From positions 248,001 to 312,000 of the forward strand of contig NZ_JAHBZJ010000001.1 in NCBI RefSeq assembly GCF_019635455.1: a stretch of DNA of 64,000 bases. The letters are read 5' to 3'. The translations under genes and the position numbers were made by a program. Positions 46,967-56,344 of the stretch are shown in pieces. This stretch comes from Sphingomonas sp. (GTDB taxonomy: Bacteria > Pseudomonadota > Alphaproteobacteria > Sphingomonadales > Sphingomonadaceae). The notes beneath the pieces are model-generated. The model was given only the letters and a program-made list of their open reading frames with translations. It was not told where the DNA came from and ran no database searches. The stretch's first letter is position 1. The number at the start of each line of letters is the position of its first letter.

Positions 46967-48249
46967 ACGCTCCTTTCAACCCCGGCCGGACGTCGCATCG
47001 CGAACCGTTCGTCGCGTTCGTCTGCGACGAGGCGACGGCCGAAGCGCTTCGCCCGATCGCGATCGAACAGGGATGGAATCCGGACAATGTGCATCGCGGC
47101 GGCCTGCGCAATGCGGTGCAGCAACTGTCGGTTTCGGCCAGCCCGAATGTGCTGTTCGTCGATCTGTCCGAAAGCGGCGATCCGCTCAACGACATCAACG
47201 CCCTGGCGGAGGTCTGCGAGCCGGGTACGGTCGTGGTCGCTGCCGGCCAGGTCAACGACGTCCGCCTGTACCGCGATCTCGTCGCCTCGGGCATTCAGGA
47301 CTATCTGCTCAAGCCGCTGAAGCCCGAAACGCTGCGCGACGCGTTCGTTCAGGCGCAGACCATATTGAACGCGCCCAAACATGCCGAGGCCGGTTCCGAA
47401 CGCCCGCATTGCGCGGTCGCGGTGATCGGGACGCGCGGCGGCGTGGGCGCTTCCACCATCTCTACCTCGCTGGCGTGGCTGATGAGCGAAAAGGGGGGGC
47501 GATCGACCGCGCTTCTCGATCTCGACGTGCATTTCGGGACCGGCGCGCTCGCGCTCGATCTCGAACCCGGCCGCGGCCTGACCGACGCGATCGAAAATCC
47601 CAGCCGCATCGACGGGCTGTTCATCGAACGCGCGATGGTCAAGGCGTCGGACAAGCTGGCGGTGCTGTCGGCGGAGGCGCCGATCAATTCGCCGGTGATG
47701 ACCGACGGCGCGGCGTTCTTCCAGTTGCAGGAAGAGATTCGCGGCGCGTTCGAATGCACGGTCATCGATCTGCCCCGCACGATGCTGGTCAACTATCCGC
47801 ACCTCATCACCGACGTTCAGGTGGCGGTGCTGGTCACCGAACTCACTCTGGCTGCGGCCCGCGACGCGATCCGCATCCTGTCGTGGTTCAAATCCAACGC
47901 GCCGCATACGACGATGGTCGTCGTCGCCAACCGCGTTCCGACAGGCGGGCAGCTGGAGATCAGCCGGAAGGATTTCGAAGGCTCGATCGAGCGCAAGATC
48001 GACTATCTGCTGCCCTATGATCCCAAGACCGCCGTGGCCGCCGCAAAGCTCGGCAAGCCGCTGGCGGAGGCCGGCAAGAATGTGAAGGGCATGAACGCGC
48101 TCGCGGAAATCTCCGCCCGCGTGCTCGCCCTGACCGACGCCGGAGAGGATCCGTCGGAGGCGAAGAAGGCCAAGGACGACAAGGGCGGATCACTGCTCAG
48201 CAAGCTGACCAAATTGTCGATCAAGAAGCCGGCAAAGGCCAAGGCGTAA
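46963..48249 (+). CDS. cpaE: Pilus assembly ATPase CpaE/TadZ
   Basis: 428 residues, GTG start overlapping the cpaD stop. A receiver-like N-terminal domain (about 15-135, FVDLSE and YLLKPLKP) is followed by a ParA/MinD-like ATPase with deviant Walker A TRGGVGAST (about 157-165) and LLDLDVHFGTGALALDLEPG. Localises the Tad machine at the pole. The Lys-rich C-terminus is disordered. Confidence 0.93.
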   Translation: MNAPFNPGRTSHREPFVAFVCDEATAEALRPIAIEQGWNPDNVHRGGLRNAVQQLSVSASPNVLFVDLSESGDPLNDINALAEVCEPGTVVVAAGQVNDVRLYRDLVASGIQDYLLKPLKPETLRDAFVQAQTILNAPKHAEAGSERPHCAVAVIGTRGGVGASTISTSLAWLMSEKGGRSTALLDLDVHFGTGALALDLEPGRGLTDAIENPSRIDGLFIERAMVKASDKLAVLSAEAPINSPVMTDGAAFFQLQEEIRGAFECTVIDLPRTMLVNYPHLITDVQVAVLVTELTLAAARDAIRILSWFKSNAPHTTMVVVANRVPTGGQLEISRKDFEGSIERKIDYLLPYDPKTAVAAAKLGKPLAEAGKNVKGMNALAEISARVLALTDAGEDPSEAKKAKDDKGGSLLSKLTKLSIKKPAKAKA

Positions 48250-48297
48250 CCGGGACCGGCACCCGCCGGTCCGCATTGTTCGGAGTCGAAACGCGGC

Positions 48298-49275
48298 ATG
48301 GACCTGTTGCCGATGATGATGCTGGCGGGCGGCACCTTCGTGGTGCTCGCGCTGCTGATCGTCGCCTTTGCCGGTCCTTCGGCAAGGAGCGCCGGCGCGC
48401 GCCGCCTCACCTCGCTGCGCGACCGGCATTCCGGCATCAGCGGCGCGAAAGCGGTCGAAGCGCAGATGCGCCGCATCTCCACCGCCCGCGCCAGCAACAT
48501 GGATCTCGCCGCCGCGCGGTTCCTTCCCAACCCCGCGCAGCTCGGCAAGCGGCTCGCGATGACCGGGAAGAGCTGGACGGTCGGCCAATATGGCATGGTG
48601 TCACTGGGGCTGGCGGTGGTGATCGCCGCGCTGCTCGCCCTTCAGGGGCTGCCCCTCCTGCTCGCGCTGCTGGTCGGCGCGTTCATCGGCGCCGGCCTGC
48701 CGCACATGACGGTCGGCTTCTTCATCAATCGCCGCATCGCCCGGTTCACCGCCAAATTTCCCGACGCGATCGAACTGCTGGTGCGCGGTCTGCGCTCCGG
48801 CCTTCCGATCACCGAAACCATGGGTGTCGTCGGATCGGAGGTCGAAGGCCCGGTCGGCGAGGAATTCCGCGCGATTTCCGACAAGATGAAGATCGGCCGC
48901 ACGCTCGACCAGGCGCTTCAGGAAACCGCCGACCGGCTGGGTACGCCCGAATTCCAGTTCTTTTGCATCACCATCGCGATCCAGCGCGAAACGGGCGGCA
49001 ACCTGGCGGAAACGCTCGCCAATCTGGCCGATGTGCTGCGCAAGCGCGCACAGATGAAGCTCAAGATCCGCGCCATGTCGTCGGAATCAAAGGCGTCGGC
49101 CTATATCATCGGCGCCCTGCCCTTCATCGTCTTCGGCATGATCTGGTTCATCAACGACGGCTATATGCAGACCTTCTTCATCGACCAGCGGCTGATCATC
49201 GCGGGCGGCGGCGGACTGATCTGGATGGGCCTGGGCGCCTTCATCATGAAAAAGATGATCAGCTTCGAGATCTGA
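48298..49275 (+). CDS. tadB: Tad secretion inner-membrane protein TadB
   Basis: 325 residues with TM segments near both ends of a T2SSF domain: RFTAKFPDAIELLVRGLRSGLPITETM and FFCITIAIQRETGGNLAETLANLADVLR are the domain signature. Inner-membrane platform of the Flp pilus, partner of TadC. In the usual Tad order the CpaF ATPase gene sits before it; here only 48 nt separate it from cpaE. Confidence 0.92.
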   Translation: MDLLPMMMLAGGTFVVLALLIVAFAGPSARSAGARRLTSLRDRHSGISGAKAVEAQMRRISTARASNMDLAAARFLPNPAQLGKRLAMTGKSWTVGQYGMVSLGLAVVIAALLALQGLPLLLALLVGAFIGAGLPHMTVGFFINRRIARFTAKFPDAIELLVRGLRSGLPITETMGVVGSEVEGPVGEEFRAISDKMKIGRTLDQALQETADRLGTPEFQFFCITIAIQRETGGNLAETLANLADVLRKRAQMKLKIRAMSSESKASAYIIGALPFIVFGMIWFINDGYMQTFFIDQRLIIAGGGGLIWMGLGAFIMKKMISFEI

Positions 49276-49279
49276 TGCG

Positions 49280-50278
49280 ATGATGACCTCTCCCCATGGC
49301 CCCACGCTGCTCGGCGTCGATGTCCTCTCGGTCGCGACGGTGCTCGCCGGCATCGCCACCTTTGCCGTGCTGCTCGCCATCTATACCGCGACCTCGACGC
49401 GCGACCCGATGGCGAAGCGCGTCAAGGCGCTCAACGAACGCCGCGAGCAGTTGAAGGCAGGCATCACCGCCTCGACGAGCAAGCGTCGCGCCAAGCTGGT
49501 CCAGAAGAACCAGACCACCGACAATATCCGCGACTTCCTGTCCTCGCTCAAAGTCTTGCAGGACGAACAGGTGAAGGCTGCACAGCTCAAACTGATGCAG
49601 GCGGGCATCCGTTCAAAGGACTATGCCGTCGCGGTCATCTTCGGTCGGCTGGTGCTGCCGATCGTGATCGGCGGCACGGTGATGTTCCTGGTCTATGGCA
49701 CCGAGATGTTCGCCGACTGGAGCCCGCTCAAGGCCTATGGCCTCGTCGCCGGCAGCTTCATCCTGTCCTACAAGGCGCCCGACATCTATCTGAAAAACCG
49801 GATCACCAAGCGCAGCGATGCGATTCGCAAGGGGGTGCCGGACGCGCTCGACCTGCTCGTGATCTGTGCCGAAGCGGGACTCACCGTCGATGCGGCGTTC
49901 GGCCGCGTCGCGAAGGAGCTGGGCAAGGCCTATCCCGAACTCGGCGACGAATTCTCGCTGACCGCGATCGAGCTGGGGTTTCTGACCGACCGGCGTCAGG
50001 CGTTCGAAAATCTGGCGAAGCGCATCGATCTCGATTCGATCCGTGGCGTCGTCACGACGATGATCCAGACCGAAAAATACGGCACCCCCCTCGCCTCGGC
50101 GCTGCGCGTCCTGTCGGCGGAATTCCGCAACGAGCGGATGATGCGTGCGGAGGAAAAGGCCGCGCGCCTGCCCGCGATCATGACCGTCCCGCTGATCCTG
50201 TTCATCCTGCCGGTGCTGTTCATCGTCATCCTGGGTCCGGCGGCATGTTCGATCAACGACGCGCTGATGAGCGGCTGA
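49280..50278 (+). CDS. tadC: Tad secretion inner-membrane protein TadC
   Basis: 332 residues with TM segments at the N-terminus (15-35), the middle and the C-terminus. T2SSF motif: GVPDALDLLVICAEAGLTVDAAFGRVAKEL and AFENLAKRIDLDSIRGVVTTMIQTEKYGTPLASALRV (read as QTEKYGTPLASAL). Forms the inner-membrane platform with TadB. Last recognisable Tad gene in the window. Confidence 0.92.
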   Translation: MMTSPHGPTLLGVDVLSVATVLAGIATFAVLLAIYTATSTRDPMAKRVKALNERREQLKAGITASTSKRRAKLVQKNQTTDNIRDFLSSLKVLQDEQVKAAQLKLMQAGIRSKDYAVAVIFGRLVLPIVIGGTVMFLVYGTEMFADWSPLKAYGLVAGSFILSYKAPDIYLKNRITKRSDAIRKGVPDALDLLVICAEAGLTVDAAFGRVAKELGKAYPELGDEFSLTAIELGFLTDRRQAFENLAKRIDLDSIRGVVTTMIQTEKYGTPLASALRVLSAEFRNERMMRAEEKAARLPAIMTVPLILFILPVLFIVILGPAACSINDALMSG

Positions 50279-50369
50279 ATCGCGCGTTTCCGCATCCCGA
50301 TTCGATGGCTGGCGCCCGCGCGCCACATTGGTTAACGTCGTTCCCGTTCCGAAACGGGAGGTCTTTGCG

Positions 50370-51116
50370 ATGCTGTTCACCACCCCCACCGAATGGGCGG
50401 CGCTAGGCATCACCCTGATCGCCGGCTGGTTATTCGGCCTGGCGAGCAGCTCTGGCGGCAAGAAATGGAAGCGGGCGCTGGAAGAGGAGGAAGTCTCCAA
50501 CGCCGGCCTGCAACATGAATGGGAAACCGCGCTGCGCGACGCCAACGATCGCATCAAGCAGCTGGAGGGGGAGCGCGACGCCGCGCTCGCCCGCGCTGAA
50601 TCCACCGCACCGGCGAAACCCGCGTCCACCGATGAGGGCGGAAGCGCGGTCGGCTCGCTCGCCGCTGCGGCGGGGGTCGGCGCGGTCGCGGCCACGCTGC
50701 TCCACCGCGACAAGGACGAACTGGACGCGGGTGACGCCGAACCAGTCCCCGCCGCCAGCGAAAAGAACTGGATTCCGGAAGGACCGCCGCCCCCGCCCCT
50801 GGCGATGGGCGCACCCGAGCCGCCCGCCTCGCCGACGCCGCAGCCGATCGCCGGCGAGGCGGAGGCCGCAGCATCCGATTCCGCACCCGCGCCTGCCCCC
50901 GTGCAGGAGGAGGTCAGCGACGCGTCCGGGGACCGCCCGTTTCCGCAGGATGCGTCCGCGCCCGCCGAAGCCCCGACTGAAGCCGGAACGGGTGACGCTG
51001 CGCCGCGCGCGTCAGATCCCGCGCCCGCGCCCGTAGCGCAGAGCGAGGCCCGCCCCGCGCACGAGTGGCTGCCCTCACACGTCCGCGCCGAAGGCGAGGT
51101 CGAACCCCAGAGCTAA
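50370..51116 (+). CDS. Membrane-anchored Pro/Ala-rich protein
   Basis: 248 residues from ATG 50370 with GGGAGG upstream. One N-terminal TM helix (about 9-25, AALGITLIAGWLFGLA), a coiled-coil segment (WKRALEEEEVSNAGLQHEWETAL... as short blocks) and a long disordered Ala/Pro/Glu tail. No family recognised. A 6-bp hairpin (CCCGTT-CCGA-AACGGG, 50343-50358) overlaps the SD. It follows the tad cluster by about 90 nt but membership is unproven. Confidence 0.55.
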   Translation: MLFTTPTEWAALGITLIAGWLFGLASSSGGKKWKRALEEEEVSNAGLQHEWETALRDANDRIKQLEGERDAALARAESTAPAKPASTDEGGSAVGSLAAAAGVGAVAATLLHRDKDELDAGDAEPVPAASEKNWIPEGPPPPPLAMGAPEPPASPTPQPIAGEAEAAASDSAPAPAPVQEEVSDASGDRPFPQDASAPAEAPTEAGTGDAAPRASDPAPAPVAQSEARPAHEWLPSHVRAEGEVEPQS

Positions 51117-51421
51117 TCCGTTTCTCCCGGCGCATCCGCAGCTGCAAATAGCCAGCTGCGGATCGCGCTCGCGAGATTGGGGGGATCGTCGGTGGAAATC
51201 CGCAGATAGTCGATCTGCGCGACCAGCGCGTTGAGCGGCAGCCCCCGCGCCCGCGCCGCCGTATCGAGCGCGTCCCAGAACACCGGCTCCAGGCTGATCG
51301 ACGTCGCGTGGCCGGCGATGGTGATCGATCGCTTGACCGGCCCCCGAAACCCCCCGTGCGGGGCCTCGACCGGCCCCCGACCCCCCCCGTGCGGGGCCTC
51401 GACCGACGCCTGGATGCTCAC
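51113..51421 (-). CDS. Ribbon-helix-helix-like DNA-binding protein
   Basis: 102 residues, GTG start at 51421 overlapping the cobT stop (GTGA). The core [42 protein letters not shown] matches the ribbon-helix-helix regulators of sphingomonads (read as [14 protein letters not shown] and [14 protein letters not shown]). The first 29 residues come from a 33-bp DNA repeat (51337-51402), an unusual extension. It overlaps the convergent gene before it by 4 nt. Confidence 0.6.
   Translation of the reverse strand: MSIQASVEAPHGGGRGPVEAPHGGFRGPVKRSITIAGHATSISLEPVFWDALDTAARARGLPLNALVAQIDYLRISTDDPPNLASAIRSWLFAAADAPGETD
51337..51402. repeat. Two 33-bp direct repeats inside the RHH gene
   Basis: Unit 1 is 51337-51369 and unit 2 is 51370-51402, back to back; they differ mainly in the C-run (GAAACCCCCC against GACCCCCCCC). 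Each contains the GC palindrome CCCCGTGCGGGG. Each unit is 11 codons, so the frame is kept. It adds two copies of EAPHGG(G/F)RGPV to the protein. Confidence 0.85.
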
Positions 51422-53250
51422 GCCTCGATATCGAACAGCGATGCGAGCTGCTCGATCATCGTGCCGGCCAGCTGATCGACGTCCATGATCGTCACCGCCC
51501 GGCCATAATATCGCGTCACGTCATGGCCGATGCCGATCGCGACCAGCCCGACCGGCGAGCGTTGTTCGATCCACCCGATCACCTGGCGCAGATGCCGCTC
51601 CAGATACGATCCGCTGTTCACCGACAGGGTGGAATCATCGACCGGAGCACCGTCACTGATGACCATCAGGATCTTGCGATCCTCTGGCCGCGCGATCAGG
51701 CGCTGATGCGCCCAGAGCAGTGCCTCGCCGTCGATATTCTCCTTCAGCAGTCCTTCGCGCATCATCAGGCCGAGCGATTTTTTCGCCCGCCGCCACGGCT
51801 CGTCAGCCTGCTTATAGACGATGTGCCGTACATCATTGAGCCGGCCGGGCTGTGCCGGGCGCCCCTCGGCCAGCCATTTCTCCCGGCTTTGCCCGCCCTT
51901 CCACGCGCGCGTCGTAAAGCCCAGAATTTCGGTCTTCACCCCGACCCGCTCCAGCGTGCGGGCCAGGATATCCGCGCTGATCGCCGCGATGCTGATCGGA
52001 CGACCGCGCATGGATCCCGAATTGTCGATCAGCAGGGTGACGACCGTGTCGCGAAACTGCGCTTCCTTCTCGATCTTGTACGACAGCGACTGCATCGGGT
52101 TGACGACCACGCGGGCCAGCCGCGCCGCGTCGAGCAGCCCTTCCTCCTGATCGAAATCCCATGAGCGCGACTGTTGCGCCATCAGGCGTCGCTGGAGCCG
52201 GTTGGCCAGCTTCGTCACCACCCCCTGAAGATGGACGAGTTGCTGGTCGAGATAGGCGCGGAGGCGATCCAGTTCCTCGGTATCGCACAGGTCGGTGGCG
52301 GCGATCACCTCGTCATATTGATTGGTAAAGGCACCATATTCGAACTGCGGCGGCAAATCGGACCAGGGGCGGTTGGGCCGGACGGGCATCATCCCGTCCT
52401 CCCCCTCGTCCCCCGGCTCGCCATCGGCGTCGTCGAACTCTCCCTGTTCCTGTTCGGACTCGGAACCGTCCTCGGTCTCCGCGTCGCTCTGTTCGCCGCG
52501 CGCCTCGGTCTCGCCCTGGCCGGTATCGCCGTCCTGCTCGCCCTGTTCGCTCTCGTCCTGCTCCTGTTCGTCGGTGCCTTCGTCCTCGCCCCCGCCCTCA
52601 TCGGCTTCGTCGGGGATCAGGTCGCCCTCGGTCAGTTCCAGATCCTCGAGCAGGTTGCCGACCAGCTTCGCGAACGCCGCCTGGTCGTCCATCGCCAGTG
52701 CCAGCGCGTCCAGCTCGCTCGCCCCCCGGTCCTCGATCCAGTCGCGGACCAGCGCCAGGCCGAGCGCCGCCTCGGCAGGCGCTTCGCGTCCCGTCAGGCG
52801 TTCGCGCACCAGCAGCTGGATCGCGGTGGACAGCGGCACTTCGTCGCGGGTGCGGGCGCGGCTGATCGGATCGGACCGCATCCGCATCTGCAACGCATGG
52901 TCCAGATTGTCGGCGATGCCGGCATAGCCTTTCGACCCCAGCGCTTCGACCCGCGCGGTTTCCACCGCGTCGAACACCGCGCGCGCCACCGCCTCCTTCG
53001 GCGCGGCGCGCAGGTGCATGGCGCTGTCGTGCAGCCGCATGCGCAGCGCGAACCCGTCCGCGAAGCCGCGTGCCTCCGCCACCTGTTCGGGCGGCAGGTT
53101 GCGCCCCGGCATCGGCACCTTGATGTGCCGTCCGGACTGGGCCGGCGCATCGGCGGTGAAGGCAAGTTCGACCTCCGCCTCCCGCGAGAGCGCGCGCGCG
53201 GTTCCGGCAAGGACGTCGCGAAACCGGTCGAGGGGGGAGTCGGTTGCCAT
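51418..53250 (-). CDS. cobT: Cobaltochelatase subunit CobT
   Basis: 610 residues. With CobS and CobN it inserts cobalt into hydrogenobyrinic acid diamide in the aerobic cobalamin pathway. The N-terminal region has [30 protein letters not shown]; a long acidic stretch (about 215-295, Asp/Glu/Gln-rich) precedes a VWA domain with the MIDAS-like [17 protein letters not shown]. Its ATG overlaps the stop of the PIN toxin gene by one base (TAATG). Confidence 0.94.
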   Translation of the reverse strand: MATDSPLDRFRDVLAGTARALSREAEVELAFTADAPAQSGRHIKVPMPGRNLPPEQVAEARGFADGFALRMRLHDSAMHLRAAPKEAVARAVFDAVETARVEALGSKGYAGIADNLDHALQMRMRSDPISRARTRDEVPLSTAIQLLVRERLTGREAPAEAALGLALVRDWIEDRGASELDALALAMDDQAAFAKLVGNLLEDLELTEGDLIPDEADEGGGEDEGTDEQEQDESEQGEQDGDTGQGETEARGEQSDAETEDGSESEQEQGEFDDADGEPGDEGEDGMMPVRPNRPWSDLPPQFEYGAFTNQYDEVIAATDLCDTEELDRLRAYLDQQLVHLQGVVTKLANRLQRRLMAQQSRSWDFDQEEGLLDAARLARVVVNPMQSLSYKIEKEAQFRDTVVTLLIDNSGSMRGRPISIAAISADILARTLERVGVKTEILGFTTRAWKGGQSREKWLAEGRPAQPGRLNDVRHIVYKQADEPWRRAKKSLGLMMREGLLKENIDGEALLWAHQRLIARPEDRKILMVISDGAPVDDSTLSVNSGSYLERHLRQVIGWIEQRSPVGLVAIGIGHDVTRYYGRAVTIMDVDQLAGTMIEQLASLFDIEA

Positions 53251-53636
53251 TACCAGAGCGTCTCACAGCCAAACACAGCGATCTCGCGATCGCAGGTGAC
53301 AACGGCCAACCTTTCGGTGAGCGCCTGCGCCGCGATCATGCGGTCGAACGGGTCACGATGCGTCAACGGCAATAATCCCGCGGTGCGCGCATGATCATAA
53401 TGTAGCGCCAGCTGAACCAGTCCATCCTTCTCACATGCCTCGGCGAACTGCGACAGCGGTTCGACCATCGAAGGTAATCTGCCACTGCCCACCTTGAGCG
53501 CGATCTCGTAACAGGAAATGGCGGACACGAATGTCTCAACGGCGGGATCGGAAATCGCTTCCCGCGCACGGGCCGACAGGCGGGGGTCTTGTAGCCACCA
53601 CCACACCAGCGCATGCGTATCGAGCAGAAGGCGCAA
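53250..53636 (-). CDS. PIN-domain toxin (VapC-like)
   Basis: 128 residues, TTG start 53636 with AGGGGA upstream, 3 nt after the antitoxin. PIN acidic residues: D in [16 protein letters not shown] in [10 protein letters not shown] in [14 protein letters not shown] and D in [11 protein letters not shown]. Such proteins are ribonucleases that cleave tRNA or rRNA. It lies between cobS and cobT. Confidence 0.87.
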   Translation of the reverse strand: MRLLLDTHALVWWWLQDPRLSARAREAISDPAVETFVSAISCYEIALKVGSGRLPSMVEPLSQFAEACEKDGLVQLALHYDHARTAGLLPLTHRDPFDRMIAAQALTERLAVVTCDREIAVFGCETLW

Positions 53637-53639
53637 GCC

Positions 53640-53912
53640 TCAGAATCCCCTGCTCTCGAAGGCGTCCAGCTCTTCATCGGTAAATGTCGGCTCAAACCAG
53701 ATGTCGCTCGGAACATCCTTCAACAGATGCTTGAAGCGCCCGGGTTGGCGGCGCGGCAAGGGCGTCGGCTCGAACGCCACCAGCTTCGCATAGGGCTTGC
53801 CCGCCTTGGACAGGATGATCTCCTCGCCCGCATGCGCGCGGTCGATCAGCTTGGACAGCTGGGTCTTGGCGTCATGGACGTTAAACGTCTTTTGCGGGTC
53901 GGCCTCGGCCAT
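53640..53912 (-). CDS. Phd/YefM-type antitoxin
   Basis: 90 residues from ATG 53912 with GAGGAG about 7 nt upstream. TFNVHDAKTQLSKLIDRAHAGEEIILSKAGKPYAKLV is the prevent-host-death fold (read as NVHDAKTQLSKLIDRA and GEEIILSKAGKPYAKLV). The C-terminus (IWFEPTFTDEELDAFESRGF) would wrap the PIN toxin. It probably represses its own operon through the palindrome at 53928-53956. Confidence 0.87.
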   Translation of the reverse strand: MAEADPQKTFNVHDAKTQLSKLIDRAHAGEEIILSKAGKPYAKLVAFEPTPLPRRQPGRFKHLLKDVPSDIWFEPTFTDEELDAFESRGF

Positions 53913-53927
53913 CGCGCGGCTCCTCAA

Positions 53928-53956
53928 GTGGACTAGGCTAACTTAGCTAAGTCCAC
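53928..53956 (-). promoter_or_regulatory. Autoregulatory palindrome of the PIN/Phd operon
   Basis: A 29-bp near-perfect palindrome centred on one base: arms GTGGACT (53928-53934) and AGTCCAC (53950-53956), inner GCTAA / TTAGC. 24 of 28 flanking positions are symmetric. It ends 16 nt upstream of the antitoxin ATG (53912), where Phd-type antitoxins bind. Confidence 0.8.
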
Positions 53957-53964
53957 CCGATGCT

Positions 53965-54975
53965 TCAAGCCTTGCCCACCACGCTCTCGGGCAGGTCCTT
54001 CCCGAACACGCGCTGATAATATTCGGCGACCAGCGCCCGCTCCGCCTCGTCGCACTTGTTCAGGAACGACAGGCGGAATGCGAAGCCGGGATCCTTGAAG
54101 ATTTCCGTGTTCTGCGCCCAGGTGATGACCGTGCGCGGGCTCATCACCGTCGAGATGTCGCCGTTGATGAACCCCCGACGGGTCAGGTCGGCGACGCGGA
54201 CCATGTTCTCGACCAGTTCCTTGCCGCCCGGCTTGTCATACTCGCCCGACTTGGCGAGCACGATCTGCGCCTCGGTCGCGGCGGGCAGGTAGTTCAGCGT
54301 GACGACGATGTTCCAGCGGTCCATCTGCCCCTGGTTGATCTGCTGCGTGCCATGATACAGGCCGCTGGTGTCGCCCAGCCCCACCGTGTTGGCGGTCGCG
54401 AACAGGCGGAACCATGGATTCGGCCGGATCACCCGGTTCTGGTCGAGCAGCGTGAGCTTGCCCTCGGTCTCGAGCACGCGCTGAATCACGAACATCACGT
54501 CGGGCCGCCCGGCATCATATTCGTCGAACACCAGCGCCGTCGGCGTCTGGAGCGCCCAGGGGAGCAGCCCCTCGCGGAATTCGGTGATCTGCACCCCGTC
54601 CTTCAGCACGATCGCGTCGCGCCCGATCAGGTCGATGCGGCTGATATGCGCGTCGAGGTTGATGCGGATGCACGGCCAGTTGAGGCGCGCGGCGACCTGT
54701 TCGATGTGCGACGACTTGCCGGTGCCGTGATACCCCTGGATCATCACGCGGCGATTGTGCGCGAAGCCGGCCAGGATCGCGAGCGTGGTGTCCGGATCGA
54801 ACACATAGGCGGGATCGAGATCGGGAACCCGCTCATCCGCCTCGCTGAACGCCGGCACTTCCATATCGATGTCGATCCCGAACAGGTCGCGGACCTTCAC
54901 CGCCCGGTCGGGGGCATCGAGGATCGTGGTTTCCCGGCTGTCGGGCTGGGTGTTGGGGATGTCGGTCATTCGCAT
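53965..54975 (-). CDS. cobS: Cobaltochelatase subunit CobS
   Basis: 336 residues. AAA+ ATPase of the aerobic cobaltochelatase: Walker [19 protein letters not shown] and Walker [38 protein letters not shown] includes sensor 1. Start at 54975 (MRMTDIPN); ATG 54969 is an alternative. Normally next to cobT; here a toxin-antitoxin pair lies between them. Confidence 0.95.
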   Translation of the reverse strand: MRMTDIPNTQPDSRETTILDAPDRAVKVRDLFGIDIDMEVPAFSEADERVPDLDPAYVFDPDTTLAILAGFAHNRRVMIQGYHGTGKSSHIEQVAARLNWPCIRINLDAHISRIDLIGRDAIVLKDGVQITEFREGLLPWALQTPTALVFDEYDAGRPDVMFVIQRVLETEGKLTLLDQNRVIRPNPWFRLFATANTVGLGDTSGLYHGTQQINQGQMDRWNIVVTLNYLPAATEAQIVLAKSGEYDKPGGKELVENMVRVADLTRRGFINGDISTVMSPRTVITWAQNTEIFKDPGFAFRLSFLNKCDEAERALVAEYYQRVFGKDLPESVVGKA

Positions 54976-55034
54976 TCGGCCTTCGCAGAGTCGAGCGCGT
55001 CACTAGACCTTGTGCAGATGCGAAGTCGAGCCGG

Positions 55035-55763
55035 TTATGCGTCCCGCGTCCATTTGCACGGCAGCGGGAAGCGGGTGACGAATGCCTCTGCCAGGGTGCG
55101 ATCGCCGTCGATCCTCAGCGCGCCGGCCGCTTCCAGATCGGCCATCGCGCCCCCATAGACCGCCGCCACGATCGACGATGGCGGGCCGACGAACACGACG
55201 TCCACCGCATCGACCGGCCCGCGATGCAGGTCGATCCCGGCGCGATTGTAGCGACCGACGAACGCGTCGCCGTCCATGCAAAAGCCGACCGTGAAATCCA
55301 GATCGCCCGCCAGTGCCGGATCGTGCATCGTCTTCAGCGACATCATCGCCGACGCGTTCGAGATGTGGAGCGTCGGGTCGTGCGCGGGCGAGCGCACCGC
55401 CCATTTGCCGAGCAGCTGGATCGGCCGTTCCGCCTCATAGCCCCAGCGGGTCAGTTCATAGACCTGCGCACTGGTGGGCGGCGGCAGCCTGCGCTTCACC
55501 AGAATGCCCGATTCCTCCAGCCCCTCCAGCCGCTGGGTCAGCACGTTCGCGCTCAATCCGGGCAATGCGGCGCGAATTTCGCCGAACCGCCGCGGGCCGA
55601 ACATCAGTTCGCGCACGATCATCAGCGCCCATCGCTCGCCGACCAGTTCGAGCGCCATGGCGGTGCCGCAGGCATCGTCATACCAGCGCCGCCGCGTCGT
55701 TCCGGCGCCCGCATCCGCACCCGCACCCGCGCCCGCACCCGCGCCTTGATCACGATTGGTCAT
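55035..55763 (-). CDS. HxlR-family winged-helix regulator with C-terminal extension
   Basis: 242 residues from ATG 55763 with AGGA upstream; a GTG at 55778 is possible. HxlR core: ACGTAMALELVGERWALMIVRELMFGPRRFGEIRAALPGLSANVLTQRLEGLEESGIL (read as GERWALMIVRELMFGPRRF and LSANVLTQRLEGLEESGIL). The Cys in DDACGTA is where redox- or electrophile-sensing members react. The C-terminal 120 residues are extra (SCP2-like layout suspected). It is divergent from the VOC operon and likely regulates it. Confidence 0.85.
   Translation of the reverse strand: MTNRDQGAGAGAGAGADAGAGTTRRRWYDDACGTAMALELVGERWALMIVRELMFGPRRFGEIRAALPGLSANVLTQRLEGLEESGILVKRRLPPPTSAQVYELTRWGYEAERPIQLLGKWAVRSPAHDPTLHISNASAMMSLKTMHDPALAGDLDFTVGFCMDGDAFVGRYNRAGIDLHRGPVDAVDVVFVGPPSSIVAAVYGGAMADLEAAGALRIDGDRTLAEAFVTRFPLPCKWTRDA
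55705..55746. repeat. Seven imperfect 6-bp repeats in the HxlR gene
   Basis: Units GCGCCC/GCATCC/GCACCC/GCACCC/GCGCCC/GCACCC/GCGCCT encode a Gly-Ala stretch near the N-terminus. Length change by whole units would keep frame. It forms a flexible leader before the winged helix. Confidence 0.75.
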
Positions 55764-55840
55764 TTTTCCTAACTTCACAGTTGCTTTTAATAACTCATCG
55801 GCGCATCACGTTCAAGCGATCGAGTCGCGGGAGAGACGGC

Positions 55841-56320
55841 ATGACCCGGATGACCACCTGTATCTGGAGCAACTACACGGCTGAGGAACAGGCGAAATTC
55901 TACACGTCGCTCATCCCCGACGCCCGGATCGTCAGGGTTGAGAAGACACCGGTCGATACGCCCTCGCAGAAGGCGGGTGAGGTGATCATCGCCGAGATCG
56001 AGCTGGCCGGCCACCGCTACCTGCTGCTCAATGGCGGACCGATGTTCCGGCATTCCGAGGCGGTGAGCTTCGTCATCCACACCCGCGACCAGGCCGAAAC
56101 CGATCGGCTGTGGGCGGCGATCACCGCCGATGGCGGGGAGGAAAGCATGTGCGGATGGTGCAAGGACAGATGGGGGGTCAGCTGGCAGGTGACGCCCGAC
56201 CGGCTGCTCGAACTGATCTACGACAATCCCGACAAGGATGCGGCGCGGCGCGCGATGACCGCGATGATGACGATGCGAAAGATCGACATCGCGGCGATCG
56301 AAGCCGCCGCGCAGGGCTGA
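55841..56320 (+). CDS. VOC-family protein, PhnB/3-demethylubiquinone type
   Basis: 159 residues. MTTCIWSNYTAEEQAKFYTSLIPDARI and LLNGGPMFRHSEAVSFVI resemble the PhnB-like VOC fold; SMCGWCKDRWGVSWQVTP is the conserved end. First gene of the operon, SD GGGAGAG. The exact reaction is unknown; metal-dependent vicinal-oxygen-chelate chemistry is the family expectation. Confidence 0.82.
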   Translation: MTRMTTCIWSNYTAEEQAKFYTSLIPDARIVRVEKTPVDTPSQKAGEVIIAEIELAGHRYLLLNGGPMFRHSEAVSFVIHTRDQAETDRLWAAITADGGEESMCGWCKDRWGVSWQVTPDRLLELIYDNPDKDAARRAMTAMMTMRKIDIAAIEAAAQG

Positions 56321-56344
56321 ACCGCACGCGAAAGGAGACGCGTC

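Noticed and set aside
55705..55746. Hexamer repeat as a phase-variation switch
   Set aside because: Six-base units change length in whole codons and cannot shift frame; copies are also imperfect.
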